A stretch of DNA of 43,577 nucleotides from an uncultured Prevotellaceae bacterium (GCA_946415525.1 CAMKSZ010000002.1:1-43577), one strand, 5' to 3'; counted from the stretch's first letter, positions 10,126-19,974 are shown. The notes: a model not told the origin generated them from the sequence alone. Translations and numbers: made by a program.

Positions 10126-11043
10126 ATGAAAGTATTAGTCGCTACAGAGAAACCTTTCGCAGCCGCTGCTGTGGAGGGCATCCGCAAGGAAGTGGAAGCA
10201 GCAGGACACCAACTGATGCTGCTCGAGAAATACACTGAGAAGGCACAACTGCTGGAGGCCGTTGCCGATGCCGACGCGCTCATCATCCGTTCCGACAAGG
10301 TGGATGCCGAGGTGCTCGACGCTGCCAAGAACTTGAAAATCGTGGTGAGGGCAGGTGCCGGCTACGACAACATCGACCTTGCCGCCGCTACGGCACACAA
10401 GGTGGTGGCTGAGAACACGCCCGGACAGAATGCCAACGCCGTGGCTGAACTGGTGTTCGGACTCTTGGTGATGGCTGTCAGGGGATTCTACAACGGCAAG
10501 TCAGGCTCTGAACTCCTGGGCAAGAAATTGGGCATCCTCGCTTTCGGCAATGTCGGACGCAATGTCGCCCGCATCGCCAAGGGCTTCGGCATGGAGGTCT
10601 ATGCCTATGATGCCTATTGCCCTGCCGACGTTATCGAGGCTGCTGGCGTGCACGCTGTGGCTGGACAGGATGAACTCTTCGAGCAGTGCGACATCGTGTC
10701 GCTGCACATCCCCGCCACGCCCGAGACGAAGGAGAGCATCAACTACGCTCTCGTCGGAAAGATGAAGAAGGGTGGCATATTGGTCAACACTGCCCGCAAG
10801 GAGGTCATCGACGAACCGGGACTCCTCAAACTTATGGCTGAGCGCACCGACATCAAGTTCGTCACCGACATCAAGCCGGATGCCGACGCTGAATTTGCAC
10901 AGTTCGAGGGGCGTTATTTCTCCACACCCAAGAAGATGGGAGCGCAGACGGCTGAGGCGAACATCAATGCGGGCATTGCTGCTGCCAAGCAAATCAATGC
11001 CTTCTTCGCAGACGGATGCACAAAATTCCAAGTCAATAAGTAA
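10126..11043 (+). CDS. serA: D-3-phosphoglycerate dehydrogenase (short form, no obvious ACT domain)
   Basis: VRAGAGYDNIDLAAATAHKVVAENTPGQNANAVAELVFGLL...LGILAFGNVGRNVARIAKGFGMEV...LVNTARKEVIDEPGL: D-2-hydroxyacid dehydrogenase motifs, adjacent to serC; 305 aa. Confidence 0.9.
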   Translation: MKVLVATEKPFAAAAVEGIRKEVEAAGHQLMLLEKYTEKAQLLEAVADADALIIRSDKVDAEVLDAAKNLKIVVRAGAGYDNIDLAAATAHKVVAENTPGQNANAVAELVFGLLVMAVRGFYNGKSGSELLGKKLGILAFGNVGRNVARIAKGFGMEVYAYDAYCPADVIEAAGVHAVAGQDELFEQCDIVSLHIPATPETKESINYALVGKMKKGGILVNTARKEVIDEPGLLKLMAERTDIKFVTDIKPDADAEFAQFEGRYFSTPKKMGAQTAEANINAGIAAAKQINAFFADGCTKFQVNK

Positions 11044-11052
11044 AAAACTTCG

Positions 11053-11090
11053 TTCATGGAGACGCAATAAAATGCGTCTCCATGAATTTT
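11053..11090 (+). terminator. Strong stem-loop (terminator or attenuator) between serA and the DUF1015 gene
   Basis: TTCATGGAGACGCA - ATAAAA - TGCGTCTCCATGAA perfect 14-bp stem followed by TTTT. Confidence 0.75.
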
Positions 11091-11151
11091 CGTATGTATG
11101 GCAGGCCACTGCCGCTCAACACCAACCTGTTAACTAATTAATCTCCAAACT

Positions 11152-12399
11152 ATGGCTAAAGTTAAACCTTTCAAGGGCGTACGCCCGCCACGCGACTTAG
11201 TGGAAAAGGTGGAGTCGAGGCCCTACGACGTGCTCAATTCCGAGGAGGCACGCGAGGAGGCCGGCGACAATGAAATGAGTCTCTATCACATCATCAAACC
11301 CGAAATCGACTTCGAACCGGGCACAAGCGAATACGACCCCAAGGTGTATGTACGGGCTGCCGAGAATTTCAAGAAATTCCAGGAGAAGGGTTGGCTGGTG
11401 CAGGACGAGGAGGAGCACTACTACATCTATGCGCAGACCATGAACGGGAAAACGCAATACGGGCTCGTCGTGGCCGCCAACGTCGACGACTACATGCAGG
11501 GACGCATCCGCAAGCACGAACTGACGCGGCGCGACAAGGAGGAGGACCGTATGAAGCATGTGCGCGTCAACGACGCCAACATCGAACCGGTGTTCTTCGC
11601 CTATCCCGACAACGAAGTGCTCGACAGGGTCATCAGCCGATATGCCGAGACTGAGCCGGAATATGACTTCATCGCACCCATCGATGGCTTCCGTCATCAG
11701 TTCTGGGTGATTTCCGACCAAGACGACATGGATGTCATCACCAGGGAGTTTGCAAAAATGCCCTATCTCTATATCGCCGACGGGCATCACCGCTCTGCCG
11801 CCGCCGCTCTCGTGGGGGCTGAGAAGCAAAAGCAGAACCCAGGGCATAAAGGCGACGAGGAGTACAACTATTTCATGGCGGTGTGCTTCCAGGCTTCGCA
11901 ACTCACCATCCTCGACTACAACCGTGTGGTGAAGGACCTCAACGGACTTTCTTCGGAGGAGTTCCTGCAGGCTCTCCACAAGCATTTCACCGTCGATGAC
12001 ATGGGCACCGACATCTATAAGCCGCAGCAGTTGCATGAGTTTTCCTTGTATCTCGACGGGCATTGGTATCGGCTGAGGGCGCTGCCGGGGTCGTACGACA
12101 ATGAAGACCCCATCGGTGTACTCGATGTCGATATCTCTTCAAGGCTCATCCTCGACGAAATACTCGGCATCACCGACTTGCGTAGTTCCAAGCGCATCGA
12201 CTTCGTCGGCGGACTGCGCGGACTGGGTGAACTCAAAAGGAGGGTCGATAGCGGCGAGATGCGCATCGCGCTCGCTCTCTATCCCGTCTCGATGAAGCAA
12301 ATCATGGACATCGCAGATACGGGAAACATCATGCCGCCAAAGGCCACATGGTTTGAACCCAAACTCAGGTCCGGACTTGTCATCCACAAACTTTCCTGA
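11152..12399 (+). CDS. DUF1015-family protein
   Basis: MAKVKPFKGVRPPRDLVEKVESRPYDVLNSEEAREEA...YLYIADGHHRSAAAALVG...: N-terminal DUF1015 pattern and conserved (A)DGHHR motif. Confidence 0.9.
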   Translation: MAKVKPFKGVRPPRDLVEKVESRPYDVLNSEEAREEAGDNEMSLYHIIKPEIDFEPGTSEYDPKVYVRAAENFKKFQEKGWLVQDEEEHYYIYAQTMNGKTQYGLVVAANVDDYMQGRIRKHELTRRDKEEDRMKHVRVNDANIEPVFFAYPDNEVLDRVISRYAETEPEYDFIAPIDGFRHQFWVISDQDDMDVITREFAKMPYLYIADGHHRSAAAALVGAEKQKQNPGHKGDEEYNYFMAVCFQASQLTILDYNRVVKDLNGLSSEEFLQALHKHFTVDDMGTDIYKPQQLHEFSLYLDGHWYRLRALPGSYDNEDPIGVLDVDISSRLILDEILGITDLRSSKRIDFVGGLRGLGELKRRVDSGEMRIALALYPVSMKQIMDIADTGNIMPPKATWFEPKLRSGLVIHKLS

Positions 12400-12986
12400 T
12401 GGACGACGAGTTCTTGACCATCACCGACAGCGTAGGCGAGGGATACTATACCGAAAAAAGGAGCAAGTTTCTCGCCTACGCTCATCATGTCGCCTCGGTC
12501 GAGGAGGTGAAGGACATCGTGGCTGATTATCGCTCGCGCTACTACGACGCCCGCCATGTGTGCTATGCCTACATGCTCGGACCCGACCGTAAGGATTTCA
12601 GGGCCAACGATGACGGGGAGCCGAGCAGTACGGCGGGAAAGCCCATCCTCGGACAAATCAACAGCCTGGGACTCACCGACATACTCGTCGTGGTGGTGAG
12701 ATACTACGGTGGCGTCAATTTGGGGACCGGCGGACTGATTGTGGCCTACCGCACGGCGGCTGCCGATGCATTGGCGCACTGTAAGGTGGTGTCGCGCCTC
12801 GTGGAAGAAACCATCACCTACGATTTCCCTTATGTGATGATGAACGATGTCATGAGAGTGGTCAAGGAACTTTCCCCGCGCATCGTCGCGCAGACTTTCG
12901 ACAATGCCTGCTCCATCACCCTTGCCATCCGTCGCTCCGAAGCCGACAACCTGCGCAACAGACTGCAGAAACTTTCTTTTGAATAA
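12399..12986 (+). CDS. IMPACT/YigZ (UPF0029) family protein
   Basis: EKRSKFLAYAHHV...DDGEPSSTAGKPILGQINSLGLTDILVVVVRYYGGVNLGTGGLIVAYRTAAADAL is the family signature. Start overlaps the previous stop (TGATG). Confidence 0.93.
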   Translation: MDDEFLTITDSVGEGYYTEKRSKFLAYAHHVASVEEVKDIVADYRSRYYDARHVCYAYMLGPDRKDFRANDDGEPSSTAGKPILGQINSLGLTDILVVVVRYYGGVNLGTGGLIVAYRTAAADALAHCKVVSRLVEETITYDFPYVMMNDVMRVVKELSPRIVAQTFDNACSITLAIRRSEADNLRNRLQKLSFE

Positions 12987-13012
12987 GGGGGGCGTATTTC
13001 GAAAAAAATGGT

Positions 13013-13020
13013 TATATTTG
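13013..13020 (+). promoter_or_regulatory. -7 element TATATTTG upstream of the GH43 gene
   Basis: TATATTTG 33 bp before the ATG at 13054; the -33 element is only a weak match. Confidence 0.45.
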
Positions 13021-13053
13021 CAAGGAAAATTACATTTACTAAAGGAAATCGAC

Positions 13054-15045
13054 ATGGAAAAAGGAAAAATCTTGCTGATAACGCTTTTCGTGGCTTCACT
13101 CGCCATTCCGAGCATGGGGGGGGACAAGAAGAAAACAGCCACCCAAGTGCCACAAGATCCCAACGAGATGGTGGCGTATCTCTTCACTTATTTCAATAGC
13201 AACGACCCTAAAGACGAGCAAATCTGCTATGCGTTGAGCGACGATGGCTACAACTTCACGCCGCTCAACCATGGCGCTCCTGTCATTAGCAGCGATACCA
13301 TTGCGCTGACTCAGTGCGTGCGCGACCCTCACATCCTGAGATGTGAGGACGGCAAGACGTTCTACATGGTGGCCACCGACATGCGCTCCAGCCTCGGATG
13401 GTCGAGCAACAGGGGCATGGTGCTCCTCAAATCGACCGACCTCGTCAACTGGCAGCACTCGACGGTCAATTTCCCGACTCGCTATACCAAGGCGTGGAAG
13501 AACGTCATTCGGGTATGGGCGCCGGAGACCATCTACGACCACAAGGCGGGCAAATACATGGTGTTCTACTCGCTACGCACAAGCGACCCTGGTTCCTTCG
13601 ACAAAATCTACTACCAGTATGCCAACGAAGACTTCACCGACCTGGAGGGGGAACCGCGATGGCTCTTCGATGCGGGCAATGCCACCATCGACGGCGACAT
13701 CGTCTTCAACGACCAGGACCAACTCTACCACCTCTTCTATAAGCAGGAGTCGGGTAGGGGCATCTACCAGGCGGTGGCGAAGCAACTCACCGACAAATGG
13801 CAGATGCTGCCCGGAAATGTGGAGCAAACCAAGGAGGCGGTAGAGGGCGTAGGTGTCTGCAAGGCCATCGACGGGAAGTCGTGGATTATCATGTACGACT
13901 GCTATGGCAACGGACATTACCAGTTCTGCCGCTCGCAGGATTTGAAGTCTTTCCAGTTTGTACAGAACACGGAGACGAAGGGTAAGTTCACTCCGCGCCA
14001 TGGCACCATCATCCCCATCACAAGGGCGGAGAAGGAACGGCTGCTGCGTGAGTTCGGCAACCATCACCAGCCCATCCTCCCGGGATTCCATGCCGACCCT
14101 GAAGTGCTCTATTCAAAGCAGACCAAGAAATACTACATCTACAGCACCACCGACGGCACGCCGGGGTGGGGCGGGCACGATTTCAGTGTCTTCTCATCGA
14201 CCGACCTCATCAACTGGACCGACGAGGGCAAGATGCTTGACGTGAAGGGCGACCAGGTGAAATGGGCGACGGGCAATGCCTGGGCTCCTTGCATCGAAGA
14301 GGTTAAACAGAAAGATGGTTCCTATAAATACTATTTCTATTTCTCGGCTCACAACCCGAAGACCAACCGCAAGGAGATTGGGGTGGCGGTGAGCAACACG
14401 CCTACAGGACCTTTCGTCGATTCGGGGGCGCCCATCATCACCGATGCCGACCGACCGGCTGAGGCGCATGGCGGACAGGCCATCGACGTGGACGTGTTCA
14501 CCGACCCGCGCTCCGGCAAGCATTACCTCTACTGGGGCAATGGCTTCATGGCGGGAGCGGAACTCAACGACGACATGCTCAGCGTGAAAAAGGAGACCAT
14601 CACACACATGACGCCGAAAGGGGGCAACCTTCAAACATGGGCGTTCCGCGAGGGGGCGTACGTGTTCTACCGCAAGGGCACCTATTATTTCCTTTGGTCG
14701 GTGGACGACACGGGGTCGCCCAACTACCATGTGTGCTATGGCACCAGCAAGCATCCCTTGGGCCCCATACAGATAGACGAGCAAAACTACAGGGTTATCC
14801 AGCAGAAACCCGAGGACAAAATCTATGGCACTGCACACAACTCCATCCTGCAGATTCCCGGACGTGACGAATGGTATATCGTCTATCATCGCATCAACAA
14901 GAATTTTGTCGATAAGAAACTGGGTGGCGGCGTGCCGGGGACGCACCGTGAGGTGTGCATCGACCGTCTGACCTTCGACAAGCAGGGGCGCATCGTCCCT
15001 GTCACCCCCACGCTCGACGGGCCGGCTCCTCTGGGGACGAAATAA
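13054..15045 (+). CDS. Secreted protein with two tandem family-43 (GH43-like) five-bladed propeller domains
   Basis: Signal peptide MEKGKILLITLFVASLAIPSMG. First module: VRDPHILRCEDGKTFYMVATD...VWAPETIYDHKAGKYMVFYS. Second module: QPILPGFHADPEVLYSKQTKKYYIYSTTDG...NAWAPCIEEV...AIDVDVFTDPRSGKHYLYWGNG...GTAHNSILQIPGRDEWYIVYHR. Confidence 0.88.
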   Translation: MEKGKILLITLFVASLAIPSMGGDKKKTATQVPQDPNEMVAYLFTYFNSNDPKDEQICYALSDDGYNFTPLNHGAPVISSDTIALTQCVRDPHILRCEDGKTFYMVATDMRSSLGWSSNRGMVLLKSTDLVNWQHSTVNFPTRYTKAWKNVIRVWAPETIYDHKAGKYMVFYSLRTSDPGSFDKIYYQYANEDFTDLEGEPRWLFDAGNATIDGDIVFNDQDQLYHLFYKQESGRGIYQAVAKQLTDKWQMLPGNVEQTKEAVEGVGVCKAIDGKSWIIMYDCYGNGHYQFCRSQDLKSFQFVQNTETKGKFTPRHGTIIPITRAEKERLLREFGNHHQPILPGFHADPEVLYSKQTKKYYIYSTTDGTPGWGGHDFSVFSSTDLINWTDEGKMLDVKGDQVKWATGNAWAPCIEEVKQKDGSYKYYFYFSAHNPKTNRKEIGVAVSNTPTGPFVDSGAPIITDADRPAEAHGGQAIDVDVFTDPRSGKHYLYWGNGFMAGAELNDDMLSVKKETITHMTPKGGNLQTWAFREGAYVFYRKGTYYFLWSVDDTGSPNYHVCYGTSKHPLGPIQIDEQNYRVIQQKPEDKIYGTAHNSILQIPGRDEWYIVYHRINKNFVDKKLGGGVPGTHREVCIDRLTFDKQGRIVPVTPTLDGPAPLGTK

Positions 15046-15051
15046 GCGGAA

Positions 15052-17313
15052 ATGGAGAATTTGCGCATCTTACTCTACAAACTGTTCTCGATGGCCAGAC
15101 GGAGGACTGTCGGCTGGCGGGGCATGACAATGATGGCGATGATGGTCGCCATCATTTCGGCATGCTCTTCCACCAAGTACATCCCCGACAACCAGTACCT
15201 CCTCCAAGGGGTGACCATCACTACCGACGACAAGGAGTTTGATGCCGATGCCCTGAGGCAATATGTCCGCCAAAAAGGCAACTCCCGCTGGTTCTCCCTC
15301 TTCAAGATTCCTTTGGGACTGTATTCTCTGGCGGGCAACGACTCGGCGAAATGGATTAACCGCACCTTGCGTAATATCGGCGAAAAACCTGTGCTATACG
15401 ACACCCTGCAGGCACAACTCACCTGCAAAGACTTGCTCACTGCCATGCAGAACATGGGGTATATGAATGCGAGGGTGGACCACCAAGTAAAGGTGCACGG
15501 GAAAAAACTCAAGGCCATCTACAACCTTCATCCTGGCAAAACCTTTGTCATCCGCAACATGCGATACGACATACAGGACGAGGCCATCGCCAATATCCTC
15601 ACCGAGAACGACTCTGCCGCTCTCCGGCTCCATGGCGGGTCGCCCTTCACCATCAACGGACTCGACCGTGAGCGGGCGCGTATCACCGCTCTGTTGATGG
15701 ACAGGGGCTACTATCGGTTCCACAAGGAGTTCATCCGCTTCGAGGCGGACACCATGAAGGGCAGCCGGTTGGTCGATGTGACGATGCACTTGATGAAATA
15801 TCGCTCGCACGGCGGGGCGCCGGAGACGGAGCATCCATGCTATGTGGTGAGGGACGTGCGCTTCGTTTGCACCGACACGGCGACGGCGCACATCCGAAAA
15901 GGGGTGCTTGAGAACAACTGTGTCGTGGAGGAGGGGAAGCCTTACAAGGCTTCGGCTGTACAGCGTACCTACAACAATTTCAGTCGATTGCATGCTATCA
16001 AGTATGCCAACCTGAGGTTCACCGAACTCCCCGATTCGGGAATCCTGGACTGTATGTTGCAATATGGCGTCAACAAGCCGAGCACCATCATCTTCCAGCC
16101 TGAGGGTACCAATACGGCGGGCGACTTGGGGGCGGCGGTCTCGCTTACCTACCAGAACAGGAACATCTTCCACGGTTCGGAGATGCTGTCGGTGCAGTTG
16201 CGTGGCGCTTTCGAGGCCATCACAGGACTGGAGGGCTACCAGAACGAGGACTATATGGAATATGGCATTGAGTCGAAACTTTCTTTCCCAAGGTTCGTCG
16301 CTCCTTTCTTGTCGAGAGATTTCAAGCGCACCTCCAATGCCACTTCGGAACTTTCGGTGAGTTACAACATGCAGAACAGGCCGGAGTTCCATAGGCGCGT
16401 GTTCTCTGCCGGATGGCGCTATAGATGGGCAAAACCGGGGGGACGATGGACCTACAAGATTGACGCCATCGACCTCAACTACATCTACATGCCGTGGATG
16501 TCGGAAACATTCAAGCACGATTACATCGAAAGTGCCAGCAACCGAAATGCCATCCTCAGGTACAACTACGAGGACCTCTTCGTCTTGAGGTCGGGGGCGG
16601 GACTGACTTACAATGATGGCGAGAGTGCCGTCAAGGCTAATGTGGAAATGGGCGGCAACTTGCTCGAAGCCGCGGCGGCTTTGTTCAAGTTCAACAAAAA
16701 CAGCCAAGATCAGTACACCCTTTTCAATATCGCTTTCGCGCAGTATGTGAAGGGCGACTTCGACTTCACGCACGTCTTCACTTTCGACGAGCGCAACACC
16801 TTGGTGATGCACGCTGGTTTCGGACTGGCTTACCCCTATGGCAACAGCCGTGTGCTGCCTTTCGAGAAAAGGTATTTCTCGGGAGGTGCCAACTCGGTGA
16901 GGGGATGGAGCGTCAGGGGACTCGGACCGGGGTCTTACAAAGGGTACAACGGCGCCATCGACTTCATCAACCAGACGGGTGACATGAAACTCGACCTCAA
17001 TGTGGAATACCGCACCCACCTCTTCTGGAAATTGAACGGCGCTTTCTTCATCGATGCCGGAAATATCTGGACGCTCAGAAACTATGAGGAGCAACCGGGC
17101 GGACAGTTCAAACTCGACGAATTCTACAAGCAGTTGGCTGCGGCTTACGGACTGGGCGTACGCCTCAATTTCGACTATTTCATCCTCCGTTTCGACATGG
17201 GCATGAAGGCGGTCAATCCCGCATATACCAACAGCCGTGAGCATTTCCCCATCACCCACCCGCGCTTGGGGCGTGACTTCTCTTTCCATTTCGCGGTGGG
17301 TATGCCTTTCTAA
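15052..17313 (+). CDS. BamA/TamA-family (D15/surface antigen-like) outer membrane protein with lipobox-like N-terminus
   Basis: IISACSSTKYIPDNQYLLQGVTI, POTRA-like region, C-terminal barrel with YFSGGANSVRGWSVRGLGPGSYKG...LNVEYRTHLFWKLNGAFFIDAGNIW...GVRLNFDYFILRFDMGM...FHFAVGMPF. Confidence 0.9.
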   Translation: MENLRILLYKLFSMARRRTVGWRGMTMMAMMVAIISACSSTKYIPDNQYLLQGVTITTDDKEFDADALRQYVRQKGNSRWFSLFKIPLGLYSLAGNDSAKWINRTLRNIGEKPVLYDTLQAQLTCKDLLTAMQNMGYMNARVDHQVKVHGKKLKAIYNLHPGKTFVIRNMRYDIQDEAIANILTENDSAALRLHGGSPFTINGLDRERARITALLMDRGYYRFHKEFIRFEADTMKGSRLVDVTMHLMKYRSHGGAPETEHPCYVVRDVRFVCTDTATAHIRKGVLENNCVVEEGKPYKASAVQRTYNNFSRLHAIKYANLRFTELPDSGILDCMLQYGVNKPSTIIFQPEGTNTAGDLGAAVSLTYQNRNIFHGSEMLSVQLRGAFEAITGLEGYQNEDYMEYGIESKLSFPRFVAPFLSRDFKRTSNATSELSVSYNMQNRPEFHRRVFSAGWRYRWAKPGGRWTYKIDAIDLNYIYMPWMSETFKHDYIESASNRNAILRYNYEDLFVLRSGAGLTYNDGESAVKANVEMGGNLLEAAAALFKFNKNSQDQYTLFNIAFAQYVKGDFDFTHVFTFDERNTLVMHAGFGLAYPYGNSRVLPFEKRYFSGGANSVRGWSVRGLGPGSYKGYNGAIDFINQTGDMKLDLNVEYRTHLFWKLNGAFFIDAGNIWTLRNYEEQPGGQFKLDEFYKQLAAAYGLGVRLNFDYFILRFDMGMKAVNPAYTNSREHFPITHPRLGRDFSFHFAVGMPF

Positions 17314-17359
17314 TGATTCATCTGAAGATTGAGTTTTTTCTGATAAAGAAAGGAAAATA

Positions 17360-17391
17360 TTTGGGGAGCACGCCTTTTTTTGCTATATTTG
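17360..17391 (+). promoter_or_regulatory. Promoter TTTG-N20-TATATTTG, ending 5 bp before the start codon
   Basis: TTTG at 17360-17363, TATATTTG at 17384-17391, ATG at 17397. Confidence 0.65.
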
Positions 17392-17396
17392 CAGCC

Positions 17397-18200
17397 ATGA
17401 TGAACTTTATCTCTCTTGGAAGTGGGAGCAGTGGCAACTGCTATTGTATCTTTACGGAGAACACCGGCCTGATGATCGATGTGGGGCTGGGGGTGAGGAC
17501 ATTGAAGAAACTTTTCAATGAATATGGCCTCTCGTTCTCCAAGATTAATGCCGTGCTGCTCACACACGACCATGCCGACCATGTCAAGTCGGTGGGGAGT
17601 TTGAGTCATGACCTTTCCGTTCCTGTCTATTCCACCAAAAAGGTGCATGCCGGCGTGCGCAACAACTATTGCGTGAGGCAGAAGGTGGCGTCGGGTTACG
17701 AAAGGTATTTGGAAAAGAACAAGACCGTCGCTATTGGTGATTTGCAAATCACGCCTTTCGACGTGCCACACGATAGCGCCGACAACGTGGGTTATATGAT
17801 TACGCACGAAGGCGTCAATTTCTGCCTTATCACCGACGCCGGCCATGTCACCGACGAGATGAAGTCTTTCATTCAGAAGGCGAATTACTTGGTGTTGGAG
17901 GCGAATTACGACGAGGAAATGCTTAGGGTGGGCACCTATCCGGAGCATCTCAAGGTGAGAATCAGTGGGGAAAATGGCCATTTGAGCAACAAGATGTGCG
18001 GAATGGTGCTGGCCGAGAACGCCACGCCGGCACTCAAGCATGTATGGCTGTGCCACCTCAGCGAAGAGAACAACCACCCCGAGTTGGCGCGCATCACCGT
18101 GGAGCAGGTGCTCCGTCAGCATGGCATCGCACCCGGCAAGGATTTCCTGGTGGAAATCCTGAAACGGAAGACACCGTCGGGACTTTACGATTTGGAATAG
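17397..18200 (+). CDS. MBL-fold metallohydrolase (YycJ/WalJ-like)
   Basis: MMNFISLGSGSSGNCYCIFTENTGLMIDVGLGVRTLKKLF...VLLTHDHADHVKSVGSL, with later motif residues CLITDAGHV and WLCHLSEENNHP. Confidence 0.9.
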   Translation: MMNFISLGSGSSGNCYCIFTENTGLMIDVGLGVRTLKKLFNEYGLSFSKINAVLLTHDHADHVKSVGSLSHDLSVPVYSTKKVHAGVRNNYCVRQKVASGYERYLEKNKTVAIGDLQITPFDVPHDSADNVGYMITHEGVNFCLITDAGHVTDEMKSFIQKANYLVLEANYDEEMLRVGTYPEHLKVRISGENGHLSNKMCGMVLAENATPALKHVWLCHLSEENNHPELARITVEQVLRQHGIAPGKDFLVEILKRKTPSGLYDLE

Positions 18201-18664
18201 AGTTGCAGGGCCTGGCTGTATTCCGACGACCAATGCAGGCCTATCTTGTCAATCATGTTGGGAAAAGACTGGGCGATGCTGGCATACGCCAAGGCGGCTA
18301 ACATGTCGCCTTTGACAGGGATGCCGGGCATCGACGGCAGCGTGTAGGTCTGAAGCGGCTCTATGCCGCCTTGGATGAGGGCGGCCGTTTGCATCGCTAT
18401 CAACTGCACTTCTTGAGGGGAGTATTTGCCCAACAGGCATAGGGAGCGCAACAGCATCGTCGTCACGGAGTTGTCTGCCAAGGGCGAGTCCGATACCGCT
18501 GGTGCCGACGACGGGGAAGGGACGGACTGGCTAAGGCCGGTCATCTCTTCTTCTGTGAATAGCATCATTTGGTTGGGGTCGGTGTGGCGGCGTCCCTTGG
18601 TCTTTCTCATGGCTGACGGTTTGGTGAGAAATCCACCCCATGACACGGGACGTACCGGTGGCAT
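18185..18664 (-). CDS. Hypothetical protein downstream of glyA (start may be 18608, MRKTKGRRHTDPNQMMLF)
   Basis: ORF downstream of glyA on the same strand; patterned C-terminal half YSPQEVQLIAMQTAALIQGGIEPLQTYTLPSMPGIPVKGDMLAALAYASIAQSFP. Confidence 0.7.
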   Translation of the reverse strand: MPPVRPVSWGGFLTKPSAMRKTKGRRHTDPNQMMLFTEEEMTGLSQSVPSPSSAPAVSDSPLADNSVTTMLLRSLCLLGKYSPQEVQLIAMQTAALIQGGIEPLQTYTLPSMPGIPVKGDMLAALAYASIAQSFPNMIDKIGLHWSSEYSQALQLYSKS

Positions 18665-18693
18665 GAGGTGGATGTTATGTGTTGATGGATTGA

Positions 18694-19974
18694 TTAGTAA
18701 GCGAAGAGGGGATAGTCCTTCATCGTCTCGTTCACCTTCTCGCGGACGCGGGCAATCACCTTCTCGTCCTCGGGTGCGTTGAGCACTTCCTCTATCAGTT
18801 CGGCGATGAGCACCATCAGGTCTTCCTTGGCACCGCGTGTGGTGAGGGCGGGAGTGCCGAGGCGGATGCCGGAGGTCTGGAAGGCGCTGCGGCTGTCGAA
18901 CGGCACCATGTTCTTGTTCACCGTGATGTCGGCGGACACCAAGGCGTTTTCTGCCACCTTGCCGGTAAGGTCGGGATATTTCGTGCGAAGGTCAACGAGC
19001 ATGGAGTGGTTGTCCGTACCGCCGCTGACGATGCCGAAGCCGCGCTTCACCAGTTCGTCGGCAAGCACGCGGGCGTTCACCTGCACTTGTTTTGCCCATT
19101 CCTTGAACTCGGGCTGCAGTGCCTCGCCGAAGGCAACGGCCTTGGCGGCGATGACGTGCTCCAACGGACCGCCCTGGGTGCCGGGGAATACGGCGCTGTC
19201 GAGCAACTGGCTCATCATTTTCACCACACCCTTCGGTGTCTTCTTGCCCCAAGGATTCTCGAAGTCCTTGCCCAACAGGATGATGCCGCCACGCGGGCCG
19301 CGCAGTGTCTTGTGGGTGGTCGAGGTCACGATGTGGGCATATTCCAGCGGATTGTCGAGCAGTCCGGCGGCGATGAGACCGGCGGGGTGGGCCATGTCGA
19401 TCATCAGCAGGGCGCCTACCTTGTCGGCAATCTCGCGCATGCGCTTGTAGTCCCATTCACGGCTGTAGGCTGAACCGCCGCCAATGATGAGTTTCGGCTT
19501 GTGCTCCAAGGCCAGTTGTTCCATCTCGTCATAATCCACACGGCCGGTTTCCTTGTTGAGGTTGTAGCCGACGGGCTTGTAGAGGATGCCCGAGGTGTTG
19601 ACGAGGGAGCCGTGGGAGAGGTGACCGCCATGTGCCAGGTTGAGGCCCATGAAGGTGTCGCCGGGATTGAGAACGGTGAGCAGCACGGCGGCATTGGCTT
19701 GGGCGCCTGAGTGGGGCTGCACGTTGGCCCATTCTGCATTGAAGAGTTTCTTCACGCGCTCGCGGGCAAGGTCTTCTACTTGGTCCACCACCTGGCAACC
19801 GCCGTAATAGCGCTTGCCGGGAAGGCCCTCGGCGTATTTGTTGGTGAGGCAACTGCCCATGGCCTGCATCACCTCGTCGCTGACAAAGTTCTCCGATGCT
19901 ATCAGTTCCATTCCTTTCAGTTGTCGCTGGTGTTCTCTCTCAATGAGGTCGAAAATCTCTTGGTCTCTTTTCAT
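18694..19974 (-). CDS. glyA: Serine hydroxymethyltransferase
   Basis: [60 protein letters not shown]...[19 protein letters not shown]. Confidence 0.97.
   Translation of the reverse strand: MKRDQEIFDLIEREHQRQLKGMELIASENFVSDEVMQAMGSCLTNKYAEGLPGKRYYGGCQVVDQVEDLARERVKKLFNAEWANVQPHSGAQANAAVLLTVLNPGDTFMGLNLAHGGHLSHGSLVNTSGILYKPVGYNLNKETGRVDYDEMEQLALEHKPKLIIGGGSAYSREWDYKRMREIADKVGALLMIDMAHPAGLIAAGLLDNPLEYAHIVTSTTHKTLRGPRGGIILLGKDFENPWGKKTPKGVVKMMSQLLDSAVFPGTQGGPLEHVIAAKAVAFGEALQPEFKEWAKQVQVNARVLADELVKRGFGIVSGGTDNHSMLVDLRTKYPDLTGKVAENALVSADITVNKNMVPFDSRSAFQTSGIRLGTPALTTRGAKEDLMVLIAELIEEVLNAPEDEKVIARVREKVNETMKDYPLFAY

Noticed and set aside
15394-17289. 631-aa minus-strand ORF antisense to the BamA-like gene
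   Set aside because: Shadow ORF; the + frame has signal sequence, POTRA-like and barrel features.
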